Shown piece by piece: positions 1 through 7,841 of a stretch of 22,631 nucleotides of DNA; positions within the stretch are counted from its first letter, which is position 1; each line of letters starts with the position of its first letter. A program made the translations under genes and the position numbers. The notes beneath the pieces are model-generated. The model was not told the DNA's origin. It did not search any database and saw only the letters and a program-made list of their open reading frames with translations. The stretch is from DATKYK01 sp034430255. GTDB lineage: Bacteria; Chloroflexota; Dehalococcoidia; E44-bin15. The stretch is from the NCBI GenBank assembly GCA_034430255.1, contig DAOUEU010000113.1, positions 1 through 22,631 of the forward strand. The letters run 5' to 3'.

Positions 1-13
1 GATAGGGGGTTTG

Positions 14-2425
14 ATGGATATCGGAGCAGTTAAGCCAGTTGACATCGAAGAGGAGATGAAAAGCTCCTATATGGACTATGCCATGAGCGTGATCGTCTCC
101 CGTGCCCTGCCCGATGTACGTGATGGGTTAAAGCCGGTGCAACGGAGGATTCTCTATGCCGCGGGAGATATGGGTCTTACCCAAACAAGTACCCACAAGA
201 AGAGCGCTCGCATCGTTGGTGAGGTGCTGGGTAAATACCACCCGCACGGCGATGCCCCGGTCTATGAAGCCATGGTGCGCATGGCGCAGGATTTTTCCCT
301 TAGGTATATGCTTATCGACGGGCAGGGAAATTTTGGCAGTGTGGATAACGACCCGCCGGCGGCGATGCGTTATACCGAGGCTCGCCTTTCCTCAATAGCT
401 CAGGAGATGCTCCTTGACATCGAAAAGGAGACCGTGGATCTTGTACTCAATTTCGATGGCACTCTCAGGGAACCCACTGTGCTTCCCTCAAGAATCCCAA
501 ACCTGCTCATAAATGGGGCCTCCGGTATCGCGGTGGGTATGACTACCAACATACCCCCACACAATCTCGGTGAGGTCTCAGATGCCATCTGCTATCTTAT
601 TGATAACCCTGAAGCCTCGGTAGACGAGCTCGCCGATTTCGTTAAAGGCCCTGATTTCCCTACTGCGGGTATTATTCTTGGCCGTGAGGGGATAAAGAAT
701 GCCTATGCCACCGGTAAGGGCAGGGTGTTAATCCGGGCCAGATATACGATTGATGAGCTGGTCAAGGGGCGCCGTCAGATAGTGGTCACTGAGCTTCCAT
801 ACCAGGTAAACAAGGCAGCTTTAGTGGAGCGGATTGCCCATCTGGTCAAGATAAGAAGGATGGAGGGGATTGCCGAACTGCGCGATGAATCGGACAGGCA
901 GGGGATACGCATTGTTATCGAGTTGAAGAAGGGTGCCCAAGCGGAGCAGGTCTTAAACAACCTCTTTAAACATACACCGTTGCAGCAAACCTTCTTCGTT
1001 AACATGCTGGCCCTGATCGATGGGCAGCCTAGGGTGATTAGCCTGAAAACGGCGCTCCAGCAATATATCAGCTTTCGCCAGGAGGTCATAGTCCGTCGCT
1101 CCCGGTTTGAGCTTCGCCATGCCAGGGAGCGGGCTCATATCCTGGAGGGGCTAAAGATAGCCCTCGACAACATGGATGAGGTTATCGAATTAATTCGCCG
1201 TTCCCAGAGCGCTGAGGAGGCTCGGAAAAATCTGATATCATCATTTAATCTGACCCAGGCACAGGCCCAGGCAATCCTGGACATGCAGCTACGGCGCCTC
1301 GCTGCACTGGAGCGCCAAAAGATTATCGAAGAGTATACCGAGGTGTTAAAGACCATAGCTTATCTGGAAGACCTGATAGCCAACCCGCGCAAGATCCTTT
1401 TTCTGATCAAGGAGGATGTCAGCGAGATAAAGACGAAGTATGGCGACCAACGGCGGACGGAGATCCTTGAGGAGGAGCCGGAGGAGTTTAGGGAGGAGGA
1501 CCTGATCCACCATCAAAAGGTGATGATCGTACTGACCGACCGGGGATATATTAAGCGAATGCCTATTGAGAGCTATCGGGTGCAGCAGCGAGGGGGTAGA
1601 GGGGTGATGGGTATTACCACCCGGGAGGCGGAGAGCTTGAGCCTGCTCCTGGTCGGCGATACCCTCGATACCTTGCTCTTCTTCACCAATCGGGGGAGGG
1701 TATACTCACTTAAGTGCTATCGGATACCACAGGAGACCTCTCGAGTTGCCAGAGGGATACCACTGGTAAAATTGATATCTATAGATGAGACAGAGCAGGT
1801 TACCGAGATTCTGCCGGTGTCAAGCTTTGTTTCCGGTGACTCCATGATTATGGCGACACGACACGGTGATATAAAGCGGAGTGCTCTTAGGGAGTTCGCC
1901 GCGGTGCGCGCCAATGGTCTCATTGCCTTGAGGCTGAGAAAGGGTGACGAGCTGGTAGCGGCAAGGGTGGCTGACAAAGGCGATGAGGTCATTCTGGTGA
2001 CAGAAGAGGCGCAGGCAATCAGGTTTGCTGTGGGTGGGCTAAGGACTGCCTCACGAACCAGCGGTGGGGTGCGTGCCATCCATCTAAACCCCAATGATCG
2101 TTTGGTAGCGATGGATGTTGTATCCTCCGGTGCTTACTTGATGGTAATAACCAAGCATGGTTTTGGCAAGTGCACTCCCATATCCAGTTATCGCATACAG
2201 GCTCGTGGGGGCTCTGGGGTAAGAAGCCTCAGTTTAAAAGCAGGGAGGGTGGCAGCGGCACGCGTTATAAACACCTCTGATGAGGTGATGATGCTCTCTT
2301 CGAATGGGGTCATCCTTCGAATGCAGGCGGCTAATATACCTATTCAGGGGAGAATCAGGCGGGGGGCAAGCCTTATGAAGATGGATGAGGGGGATGAGGT
2401 TATTTTTATCGCGGCACTACGCTGA
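14..2425 (+). CDS. gyrA: DNA gyrase subunit A
   Basis: This is the breakage-reunion subunit of the type IIA topoisomerase that introduces negative supercoils, working as A2B2 with GyrB in the cytoplasm. At 803 residues it has the usual GyrA length. The N-terminal winged-helix region carries the catalytic tyrosine Y120 in the motif MRYTEARLS, and the C-terminal half is a beta-pinwheel with repeated blades. A GyrA box variant, QQRGGRG (Q524-G530), supports GyrA over ParC; a second degenerate copy, QARGGSG, lies further on. The quinolone-resistance region reads HPHGDAPVYEAM, with Ala at the position of E. coli Ser83 and Glu at Asp87. The ATG at 14 is preferred because AGGGGG lies at 4-9; a TTG at 11 is in frame and the frame stays open to the window edge. 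There is no acidic C-terminal tail. The upstream neighbour is outside the window. Confidence 0.97.
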   Translation: MDIGAVKPVDIEEEMKSSYMDYAMSVIVSRALPDVRDGLKPVQRRILYAAGDMGLTQTSTHKKSARIVGEVLGKYHPHGDAPVYEAMVRMAQDFSLRYMLIDGQGNFGSVDNDPPAAMRYTEARLSSIAQEMLLDIEKETVDLVLNFDGTLREPTVLPSRIPNLLINGASGIAVGMTTNIPPHNLGEVSDAICYLIDNPEASVDELADFVKGPDFPTAGIILGREGIKNAYATGKGRVLIRARYTIDELVKGRRQIVVTELPYQVNKAALVERIAHLVKIRRMEGIAELRDESDRQGIRIVIELKKGAQAEQVLNNLFKHTPLQQTFFVNMLALIDGQPRVISLKTALQQYISFRQEVIVRRSRFELRHARERAHILEGLKIALDNMDEVIELIRRSQSAEEARKNLISSFNLTQAQAQAILDMQLRRLAALERQKIIEEYTEVLKTIAYLEDLIANPRKILFLIKEDVSEIKTKYGDQRRTEILEEEPEEFREEDLIHHQKVMIVLTDRGYIKRMPIESYRVQQRGGRGVMGITTREAESLSLLLVGDTLDTLLFFTNRGRVYSLKCYRIPQETSRVARGIPLVKLISIDETEQVTEILPVSSFVSGDSMIMATRHGDIKRSALREFAAVRANGLIALRLRKGDELVAARVADKGDEVILVTEEAQAIRFAVGGLRTASRTSGGVRAIHLNPNDRLVAMDVVSSGAYLMVITKHGFGKCTPISSYRIQARGGSGVRSLSLKAGRVAAARVINTSDEVMMLSSNGVILRMQAANIPIQGRIRRGASLMKMDEGDEVIFIAALR

Positions 2426-2592
2426 TCCCTTCTATAGATAATTTGCAGAATTAAAAAAACGAATAATCTACAAAAATTAGCGAGAATGCCAGTCAGCTTA
2501 TTTGTGATTTTGAGTGGAAGCTGGTGGTGATCAGCAGCCGAAGCCGTGAGCTAACAGTCAGGCTAAGTAACGTACCGTAGGAGTAAAGACTA

Positions 2593-2620
2593 TTGACAAA
2601 TGGTTGCATTTAGCGATATA
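2593..2620 (+). promoter_or_regulatory. Weaker upstream sigma70-like promoter candidate
   Basis: TTGACA at 2593-2598 is followed after 16 bases by GATATA (2615-2620), a poor -10. The word TATTGACA recurs 41 bp downstream at the better promoter, so the two may be tandem starts or a duplicated -35. This is a sequence match only. Confidence 0.3.
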
Positions 2621-2633
2621 GTTGCCCAAGGTA

Positions 2634-2662
2634 TTGACATTCATTTTATTCTATGGTATACT
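2634..2662 (+). promoter_or_regulatory. Near-consensus sigma70-type promoter for the surface protein gene
   Basis: TTGACA (2634-2639, perfect -35) and TATACT (2657-2662, five of six to TATAAT) are separated by the optimal 17 bases. Transcription would begin near 2669, leaving an untranslated leader of about 160 nt before the ATG at 2831. The match quality suggests strong basal expression. The downstream gene is the only plus-strand gene within reach. Confidence 0.75.
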
Positions 2663-2731
2663 CTCCCAATTTATGGATATGCTATCTGGTAGATTTAACA
2701 GGTCCGGGGTTGATTCGCTAAATTGGTGTTT

Positions 2732-2796
2732 CCTTGGCATTGGTGGGACAAGGCTGGGTGGAGCTAGACCTGTGTTTTCTGGCGGCCAGCCTTTTT
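2732..2796 (+). promoter_or_regulatory. Leader RNA with two mutually exclusive hairpins, terminator-like
   Basis: AAGGCTGG (2750-2757) can pair perfectly with CCAGCCTT (2786-2793), an 8-bp stem with a 28-nt loop. The right arm runs straight into five Ts (2792-2796), which resembles an intrinsic terminator. An alternative stem, CCTTG (2732-2736) with CAAGG (2749-2753), uses part of the same left arm, so the two cannot form together. The element sits between a good promoter and the start codon of the surface protein gene, where attenuation would act. I do not recognise it as a known riboswitch class. The loop is large, so the function is an inference. Confidence 0.4.
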
Positions 2797-2830
2797 ATAT
2801 TTATTTAATGAAAGTGAAAGGAGAAGTGAA

Positions 2831-5428
2831 ATGAAAAAGAGGATAAACCCAGCATGGCGTATTATCATAGCACTGCTACTGTTGTTCGCCCTGGCGCCGG
2901 TGGTAGCACTTAGCGTCCCGGCGCAGGCAGGTGCGCCACCGGATACTTACATCAACAATATACCTGAGTATCTCGGTCCTAACACGCATCCCGGGTTTAT
3001 AGCGGGCACTGCCATAGCCGACTCGCCCAGCACGGTCAACCAGGTAAAGGTGCAGATCACATACGAAGCCTCGGGTAAGACCTATTACTGGACAGGTGCT
3101 GCTTGGACTACGGTAGAGACCACGCTCATCGCGCCATTTGTTTTAGGAGCCCCATCGGCCTGGACTCCTCAGTATGATTGGCAGGTAGGCTTGCCAACAG
3201 CTGTTGATTTAGCCGATGGCACAGAGTATACCGTCACTGCCTGGTCAGAGGACTCGCCGGGCATGCAGCAGGACACCACGCCGGCAGAGCGCAGCTTCAC
3301 GTGGGACGATGAGCTTCCGGGCTCAAGCGTTATCCAGACAATAGGTGACGCCGCCGCGCCTGGCTGGACTGCATCGACAGTCGACAAGATCAGCGGCACT
3401 GCAGCAGATACTAATTCGGGCATCGCCTGTGTATATGTACAAATACAGCGCCTGACCGACGGTATGTACTGGGATGGCGTAACCTGGCAGCCCGTTCCGG
3501 TTTACATCATGGCTACGGGCACAACCTCGTGGAGCGTAACCACCACAACCACATCACCCCTGCCTAATTGGACGCATAGTGCCGGTTACAATGTTGAGGT
3601 CTATGCGGTTGACAATGCTGGCAACTCGGAAGCTGCAACACCAGCTGCTCAGGCCTTCAGCTTTGCGAAAGTGCTTACCGGGCTTGCTGGCTATATAGAT
3701 ACTATCCCGGATTATATTCAGACCATGGCTCTCCCAGAAATCACGGGTACGGCGCATGCGGGGCAGGGCAATGTGGTAAAGGTGGAGTTGAAAATCCAGC
3801 GCCAGGAAGACCTTTATTACTGGTCCGATTTGAGCGCTGCATGGGTTACCACTCTAACGTGGGACGAGGTAGGCTCGGGTTACGGTACCCCTAGCGTGGA
3901 CTGGAGTTACCCTGCACCATTGTTAGATGATGGTGTGGAATATTATATCTGGGCCAGAGTCACTGATGGCGGCGCTACTCCATGGGAGTCGGCTTCGCAG
4001 AAAACCTTCATCGCAGACGACACGGCGCCGATCGGTACTCAGATATACGGCTCTTTCATTCCAGGGAGCACTTACCTGGGTCCCACTGTCTTCGATCCAA
4101 TGACGGCATCGGGTGTTACCGGTTCCTCCGTCGATACGACCGGCGGCAGCAATCCTGGTGATTTGGATTCGGTTAAGTTGCAGATATTGCGTATTGACAC
4201 GGGCTTCTGGTGGGACGGAGTCGCCTGGCAAGTGCCGACAGGATCTTATGATTTCATAGATGCTACCGGCACGAATTCATGGAGCATAACGGGGGCTACG
4301 GCGCCAAATCTTCCCCTGTGGGAGCATATGGTGTATTACAGCATCACCGCTATGGGGATGGATGAGGCGGGCAATCTGGAGACCTCAGCTACTGCGAACT
4401 TCGTGTTTATAGCGGATCTCACTGGGCTAGCTCCGCCGCCTCAGCCTACGCCTATAGTGACACCGACACCAACCCCGACGCCGGCTCCGCCTGTTTTGAG
4501 CAGCATAACCTGGAGCGATGTCGATGGTTCGGTCAATATCACTGCGGGCGATACACTGACCTTCGTATTCAGCAAGGAGATGGATGACAGCACCATCAGC
4601 TATTCCAATTTTGGTACTAGGCTGCCTACCATTCCTTCTCATAGCTATGGAACATTGAATGATACTAGTCTCAGCTGGAATACCGCAGTAACTGAACTCA
4701 CGGTAACCCTGGGATCCGGTGAGACAATTGTCGGTGGGGAGACAGTTAACCCATCCGGCGATGTGAAGTCCGCAGCGGGTTTATCCGATGTTACTACGGC
4801 TCCAGGGCCGGCGATCCCAACGACTCCTACGCCTACGCCTACGCCAACACCCACACTAACACCAACACCAACACCCACTGTTACAGTTACTCCTACACCT
4901 ACGCCGACGCCAACACCTACCCCTACACCTGGGCCAGTCCTGAGCAGCATAACTTGGACTGATGTCGATGACAGTAATGTTATTGACGAAGGCGATAATC
5001 TGATCTTCAAGTTCAGCAAGGCTATTAATACTACAACGATCAGCGTAGCCAACATCGAGACGACGCTGCCAACCTCTCCTAGCCACACCTACGATGCCTC
5101 TGCCCTCAGCTGGAGCCAAAGCGACCAATGGTTAACGGTAACCCTGGGATCCGACGAGACTATTGAGGGTGGGGAGACGGTTAATCCATCAAGTGCGGTG
5201 ACGGATGCGGATGGTAAGCCCGATGAGACCTCAGGAACAGGCCCGGCGATACCTACGCCAGAGGAGGGCTTGGTTTGGGAATGGTGGTATTACCTGTTGA
5301 TCGGGCTGGGGGTGGTGATTATCATCGCCGCCATTGTCCTGCTTGTGGTTCTGCCAAAGAGGGGGGCTGGTGAGGAGCTTCTCGAGGAGGAGGAGCTCTA
5401 CGGAGAAGAGGAGGAAGAAGAGTTTTGA
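2831..5428 (+). CDS. Secreted, membrane-anchored surface protein with Ig-like repeats and Pro-Thr linkers
   Basis: The protein has 865 residues. A signal peptide (K2-R4, hydrophobic 11-29) has a likely cleavage after A31-Q-A33. Four related modules follow, each with an aromatic signature: YYW at 85-87, YW at 213-214, YYW at 329-331 and FWW at 459-461, the last two of the WDGV type. A short Thr-Pro linker near 535-555 leads to an Ig-like domain (SSITWSDVDG..., ending in GGETVNPSG). A second, longer PT linker (about 660-702) leads to a second copy of that domain (SSITWTDVDD..., ending in GGETVNPSS). A transmembrane helix (about 819-842) precedes a highly acidic cytoplasmic tail rich in Glu. The Ig-like pair resembles bacterial Big_5-type domains. 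The layout suggests a cell-envelope or adhesive protein displayed on a stalk; its ligand is unknown. AAGGAG at 2818-2823 fixes the ATG. The 3' end overlaps the opposite gene by 31 bp. Confidence 0.85.
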   Translation: MKKRINPAWRIIIALLLLFALAPVVALSVPAQAGAPPDTYINNIPEYLGPNTHPGFIAGTAIADSPSTVNQVKVQITYEASGKTYYWTGAAWTTVETTLIAPFVLGAPSAWTPQYDWQVGLPTAVDLADGTEYTVTAWSEDSPGMQQDTTPAERSFTWDDELPGSSVIQTIGDAAAPGWTASTVDKISGTAADTNSGIACVYVQIQRLTDGMYWDGVTWQPVPVYIMATGTTSWSVTTTTTSPLPNWTHSAGYNVEVYAVDNAGNSEAATPAAQAFSFAKVLTGLAGYIDTIPDYIQTMALPEITGTAHAGQGNVVKVELKIQRQEDLYYWSDLSAAWVTTLTWDEVGSGYGTPSVDWSYPAPLLDDGVEYYIWARVTDGGATPWESASQKTFIADDTAPIGTQIYGSFIPGSTYLGPTVFDPMTASGVTGSSVDTTGGSNPGDLDSVKLQILRIDTGFWWDGVAWQVPTGSYDFIDATGTNSWSITGATAPNLPLWEHMVYYSITAMGMDEAGNLETSATANFVFIADLTGLAPPPQPTPIVTPTPTPTPAPPVLSSITWSDVDGSVNITAGDTLTFVFSKEMDDSTISYSNFGTRLPTIPSHSYGTLNDTSLSWNTAVTELTVTLGSGETIVGGETVNPSGDVKSAAGLSDVTTAPGPAIPTTPTPTPTPTPTLTPTPTPTVTVTPTPTPTPTPTPTPGPVLSSITWTDVDDSNVIDEGDNLIFKFSKAINTTTISVANIETTLPTSPSHTYDASALSWSQSDQWLTVTLGSDETIEGGETVNPSSAVTDADGKPDETSGTGPAIPTPEEGLVWEWWYYLLIGLGVVIIIAAIVLLVVLPKRGAGEELLEEEELYGEEEEEEF
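4434..4495 (+). repeat. Thr-Pro linker repeat, first copy
   Basis: Low-complexity coding repeat of alternating Pro and Thr codons (ccN acN) inside the surface protein gene. It joins the four-module N-terminal region to the first Ig-like domain. Confidence 0.7.
4811..4936 (+). repeat. Thr-Pro linker repeat, second and longer copy
   Basis: About 125 bp of near-perfect six-base units coding for Pro-Thr pairs, interrupted by a Leu and by a TVTVT block. It separates the two Ig-like domains. Such hexamer tracts can change length by slippage in frame. The antisense frames give long spurious Gly-Val ORFs. Confidence 0.85.
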
Positions 5429-7251
5429 TAGCTTTTCTGGCAAGCGGGGTGCCAGTGCTCAAGCCCGCAGGCGGAGCAGTGACTGAAGCGGCAATCAAGG
5501 GTATCGGTTCCTTGTAGGGAGCGCTGATATTCCCTTTTCAGAAAAGCGGTGTTTACACCAACGTCTATGTGAGACCAGGGGAGGACTTCATCCAGAGGAC
5601 GTTGGCGATTAGCGAAGAAAGCGGGGTCGAGCCCATATTCATGGAAGGCTCGACCCCATTTTTCATACTTGAAAAGCTCGCTCCAGGAGTCGAAGGTTGC
5701 GCCCGATTGCCAGGCGTTGTATATTACCTGAGAGAGGCGACGGTCGCCCCGCGCCAGCACACCTTCAAGCATGCTCATCCTGGGGTCCTGCCATGACAGT
5801 CGTAGCCCCGACTTTTTCAGGCCAAGCCTGAGCGAGTCTATCCTGGCGTTTAACTCCTCTTCGGTTGGCTGTGCCACCCACTGAAATGGGGTGTGTGCCT
5901 TGGGCACAAAAGCTGAGACGCTCACCTTAAGGTGGGGCGCTCTGCCACCTGGTTTCCTCCGATTAGCTACACTCTTATGCACAAGCTCAGCAATGCTATC
6001 TATGTCATCGGGGGTTTCCGTGGGTAAACCGAGCATGAAATATAGCTTAACGCTGCTCCAGTAGTGCTCTGCAGCGGTCTCCAGGGTTTGGAGCACAGCA
6101 TCATCGGAAATACTCTTGTTAATTACCCGCCGCAGCCTATCACTTCCTGCTTCAGGGGCAAAGGTCAAGCCGGTCTTTCTCCTGGAGGTAATGGCATCCA
6201 TCAAACTCAACGAGAAGCTATCGATGCGAAGGCTGGGCAGCGATAGCTTTAGGTTGTGCTCTTGATAGCGTGACGATAGTGTACTGACCAGGCTCTCAAT
6301 ATTTGAATAGTCGCTGGTGCTTAGTGAAAGCAGGGAAAGCTCATTATAGCCACAATTCCGGAGCAACTCTTCCACTGCTAATAGAATCTCCTCCTCGGGT
6401 CGCTCCCGAAGCGGGCGATAGATAATACCCGCCTGACAGAAGCGACAGCCCCTGGTGCAACCACGCTGGATCTCGATGGCTGCCCGGTCGTGGATCGTTG
6501 CTATATAAGGGATTACTGGCCTGGTCGCCGCAGGGGGCAGCTTCGTGAGGATACGCCGCTTGATGCTTGAGCTTAGCCCCGGGGATGTAGGACTTATCTT
6601 GGAGATGGTGCCATCGTGATGGTAATCAACATGATATAGACTGGGCACATAGATACCGTCAATACCAGCCATTTGGCGAAGTAACTCCAGCTTCTTACGG
6701 GTACCGTCGAGCTTCCACTGGCGAAAAGTTTCCAGTAGCTCTAAGAGAACCTCTTCTCCTTCTCCGAGTACGAAAAGGTCGATGAATTCAGCCATGGGCT
6801 CCGCGTTGAGAGCGCAGCTGCCGCCAGCGATAATCAGGGGGTAAGATTCATCGCGCTGCGCGGAGCGAACAGGTATCCCTGCCAGGTCAAGCATGTTGAG
6901 CACATTGGTGTAGGTGAGCTCATAGCCCAGGGAGAAGCCGATAATGTCGAAGTCCTTCAGGGGGCGTCTCGATTCTAGGCTAAATAAAGGGATAGCGGAC
7001 TTCCTCATCTCCGCCTCCATATCGACCCAGGGGGCATAGACACGCTCGACAAGCATATTGGGTTCTCTATTTACTAGGTCATAGAGGATAACCAGACCAA
7101 GATTAGACATGCCGATCTCATAGAGGTCGGGATAGGCCAGAGCCATCTTGACATCGATGGCGTCCCAGTCTTTGGTGATGCTATTCCACTCGCCCCCTGT
7201 ATAGCGGGCTGGTCTGGTAACCCTGGGAAGTATGTGATCCAGATTGGTCAT
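5398..7251 (-). CDS. Radical SAM protein of the TIGR03960 type (B12-binding-like N-terminus)
   Basis: A 617-residue protein when started at the ATG at 7251, which reads MTNLDHILPRV and fits the family's usual N-terminus. The frame stays open to a GTG at 7332 (644 residues). The N-terminal third resembles a cobalamin-binding Rossmann domain (PLIIAGGSCALNAEP, FVLGEGEE). The radical SAM cluster motif CTRGCRFC gives C265, C269 and C272. The C-terminus carries a second Cys group, C587, C592, C595 and C604. The exact reaction of this family is not established to my knowledge. Relatives are commonly found beside a DUF2344 protein, RNase G and rplU; here rplU is the divergent neighbour and the other two are absent. 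The last 10 codons overlap the surface protein gene, so its poly-Ser end is the complement of that gene's poly-Glu tail. Confidence 0.88.
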   Translation of the reverse strand: MTNLDHILPRVTRPARYTGGEWNSITKDWDAIDVKMALAYPDLYEIGMSNLGLVILYDLVNREPNMLVERVYAPWVDMEAEMRKSAIPLFSLESRRPLKDFDIIGFSLGYELTYTNVLNMLDLAGIPVRSAQRDESYPLIIAGGSCALNAEPMAEFIDLFVLGEGEEVLLELLETFRQWKLDGTRKKLELLRQMAGIDGIYVPSLYHVDYHHDGTISKISPTSPGLSSSIKRRILTKLPPAATRPVIPYIATIHDRAAIEIQRGCTRGCRFCQAGIIYRPLRERPEEEILLAVEELLRNCGYNELSLLSLSTSDYSNIESLVSTLSSRYQEHNLKLSLPSLRIDSFSLSLMDAITSRRKTGLTFAPEAGSDRLRRVINKSISDDAVLQTLETAAEHYWSSVKLYFMLGLPTETPDDIDSIAELVHKSVANRRKPGGRAPHLKVSVSAFVPKAHTPFQWVAQPTEEELNARIDSLRLGLKKSGLRLSWQDPRMSMLEGVLARGDRRLSQVIYNAWQSGATFDSWSELFKYEKWGRAFHEYGLDPAFFANRQRPLDEVLPWSHIDVGVNTAFLKREYQRSLQGTDTLDCRFSHCSACGLEHWHPACQKSYQNSSSSSSP

Positions 7252-7261
7252 AGTGTCTACT

Positions 7262-7290
7262 ATTATATCAAAGCCCTTCCCCTTTGACAT
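7262..7290 (-). promoter_or_regulatory. Extended -10 promoter candidate for the radical SAM gene
   Basis: Read on the minus strand, TATAAT (7267-7262) is preceded by TG at the extended -10 position (TGATATAAT). ATGTCA (7290-7285) lies 17 bases further upstream and matches the -35 at four of six positions. Transcription would start near 7255, only a few bases before the ATG at 7251. That supports the shorter start and suggests a nearly leaderless message. Confidence 0.45.
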
Positions 7291-7412
7291 CCTGGAAAGA
7301 AAATGATAGGATTTATAGGCAGTTGCTTCCACATTGTATAAATGAAGGCAACTTGGGGGGTGGCAAGGAATTTAGTCGTGGTGTGGGAGGAGCGTAGTTG
7401 AGGAGGAACCGG

Positions 7413-7778
7413 TTGGCAGTTTCAAGTGTAAAGAGGAAAGAGATTACTAAAAAAGAGGGCGAGAAAGCTTACGCCATCGTTCAGACGGGGGGAAAGCAAT
7501 ATAGGGTCTCATCCGGAGAGACCATTGATGTGATGCACCTTCCCGCAGTGGAAGGGAGCACAGTAGAGCTGGATCAGGTATTGCTGATCGCTGATGGTGA
7601 GAGCGTTAGAGTGGGCACACCTACCGTTGAGGGGGCGAAAGTTCTCGCTGAGGTACTTGACGAGGGCAAAGGGAAGAAGGTCATCGTCTTCAAATACAAA
7701 CCAAAGGTGCGATACCGCAGGAAGAAGGGTCATCGGCAGCTTTATACCAGGCTTGCTATAAAAGAGATTGTATACTAG
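7413..7778 (+). CDS. rplU: 50S ribosomal protein L21
   Basis: L21 binds 23S rRNA in the large subunit. The family core begins at AYAIVQTGGKQYRV and runs through VIVFKYKPKVRYRRKKGHRQLYTRLAIKEI, close to the typical 100-105 residues. A basic N-terminal extension of about 19 residues precedes it. The TTG at 7413 has a perfect AGGAGG (7401-7406) at 6-base spacing and gives 121 residues. A second in-frame TTG at 7398, with GGGAGGAG at 7385-7392, would give 126; the choice is open. The gene leads the ribosomal group ending in rpmE, but with a membrane-protein gene inserted before rpmA. Confidence 0.95.
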   Translation: MAVSSVKRKEITKKEGEKAYAIVQTGGKQYRVSSGETIDVMHLPAVEGSTVELDQVLLIADGESVRVGTPTVEGAKVLAEVLDEGKGKKVIVFKYKPKVRYRRKKGHRQLYTRLAIKEIVY

Positions 7779-7841
7779 TATCTAGTGGAGTGATAACTGT
7801 CTAATCACTACCATGGGGAGATAGAATAGAGGGAAGTGGAA

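Noticed and set aside
14..2425. Topoisomerase IV subunit ParC instead of GyrA
   Set aside because: A GyrA-box variant and the roughly 800-residue length with a full C-terminal pinwheel favour GyrA.
2426..2590. tRNA or small RNA gene after gyrA
   Set aside because: No cloverleaf arms, CCA end or convincing hairpin could be found by eye.
2622..2834. 70-codon plus-strand ORF upstream of the surface protein gene
   Set aside because: It begins inside the -35/-10 promoter region, starts with TTG without a Shine-Dalgarno, and its product has no family features.
4811..4936. Possible CRISPR or tandem DNA repeat array
   Set aside because: Units are six bases, in frame and coding for Pro-Thr; there are no spacers.
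4645..5088. Long minus-strand ORF rich in Gly-Val repeats
   Set aside because: It is the complement of the Pro-Thr linker codons; its repetitiveness comes from the sense gene.
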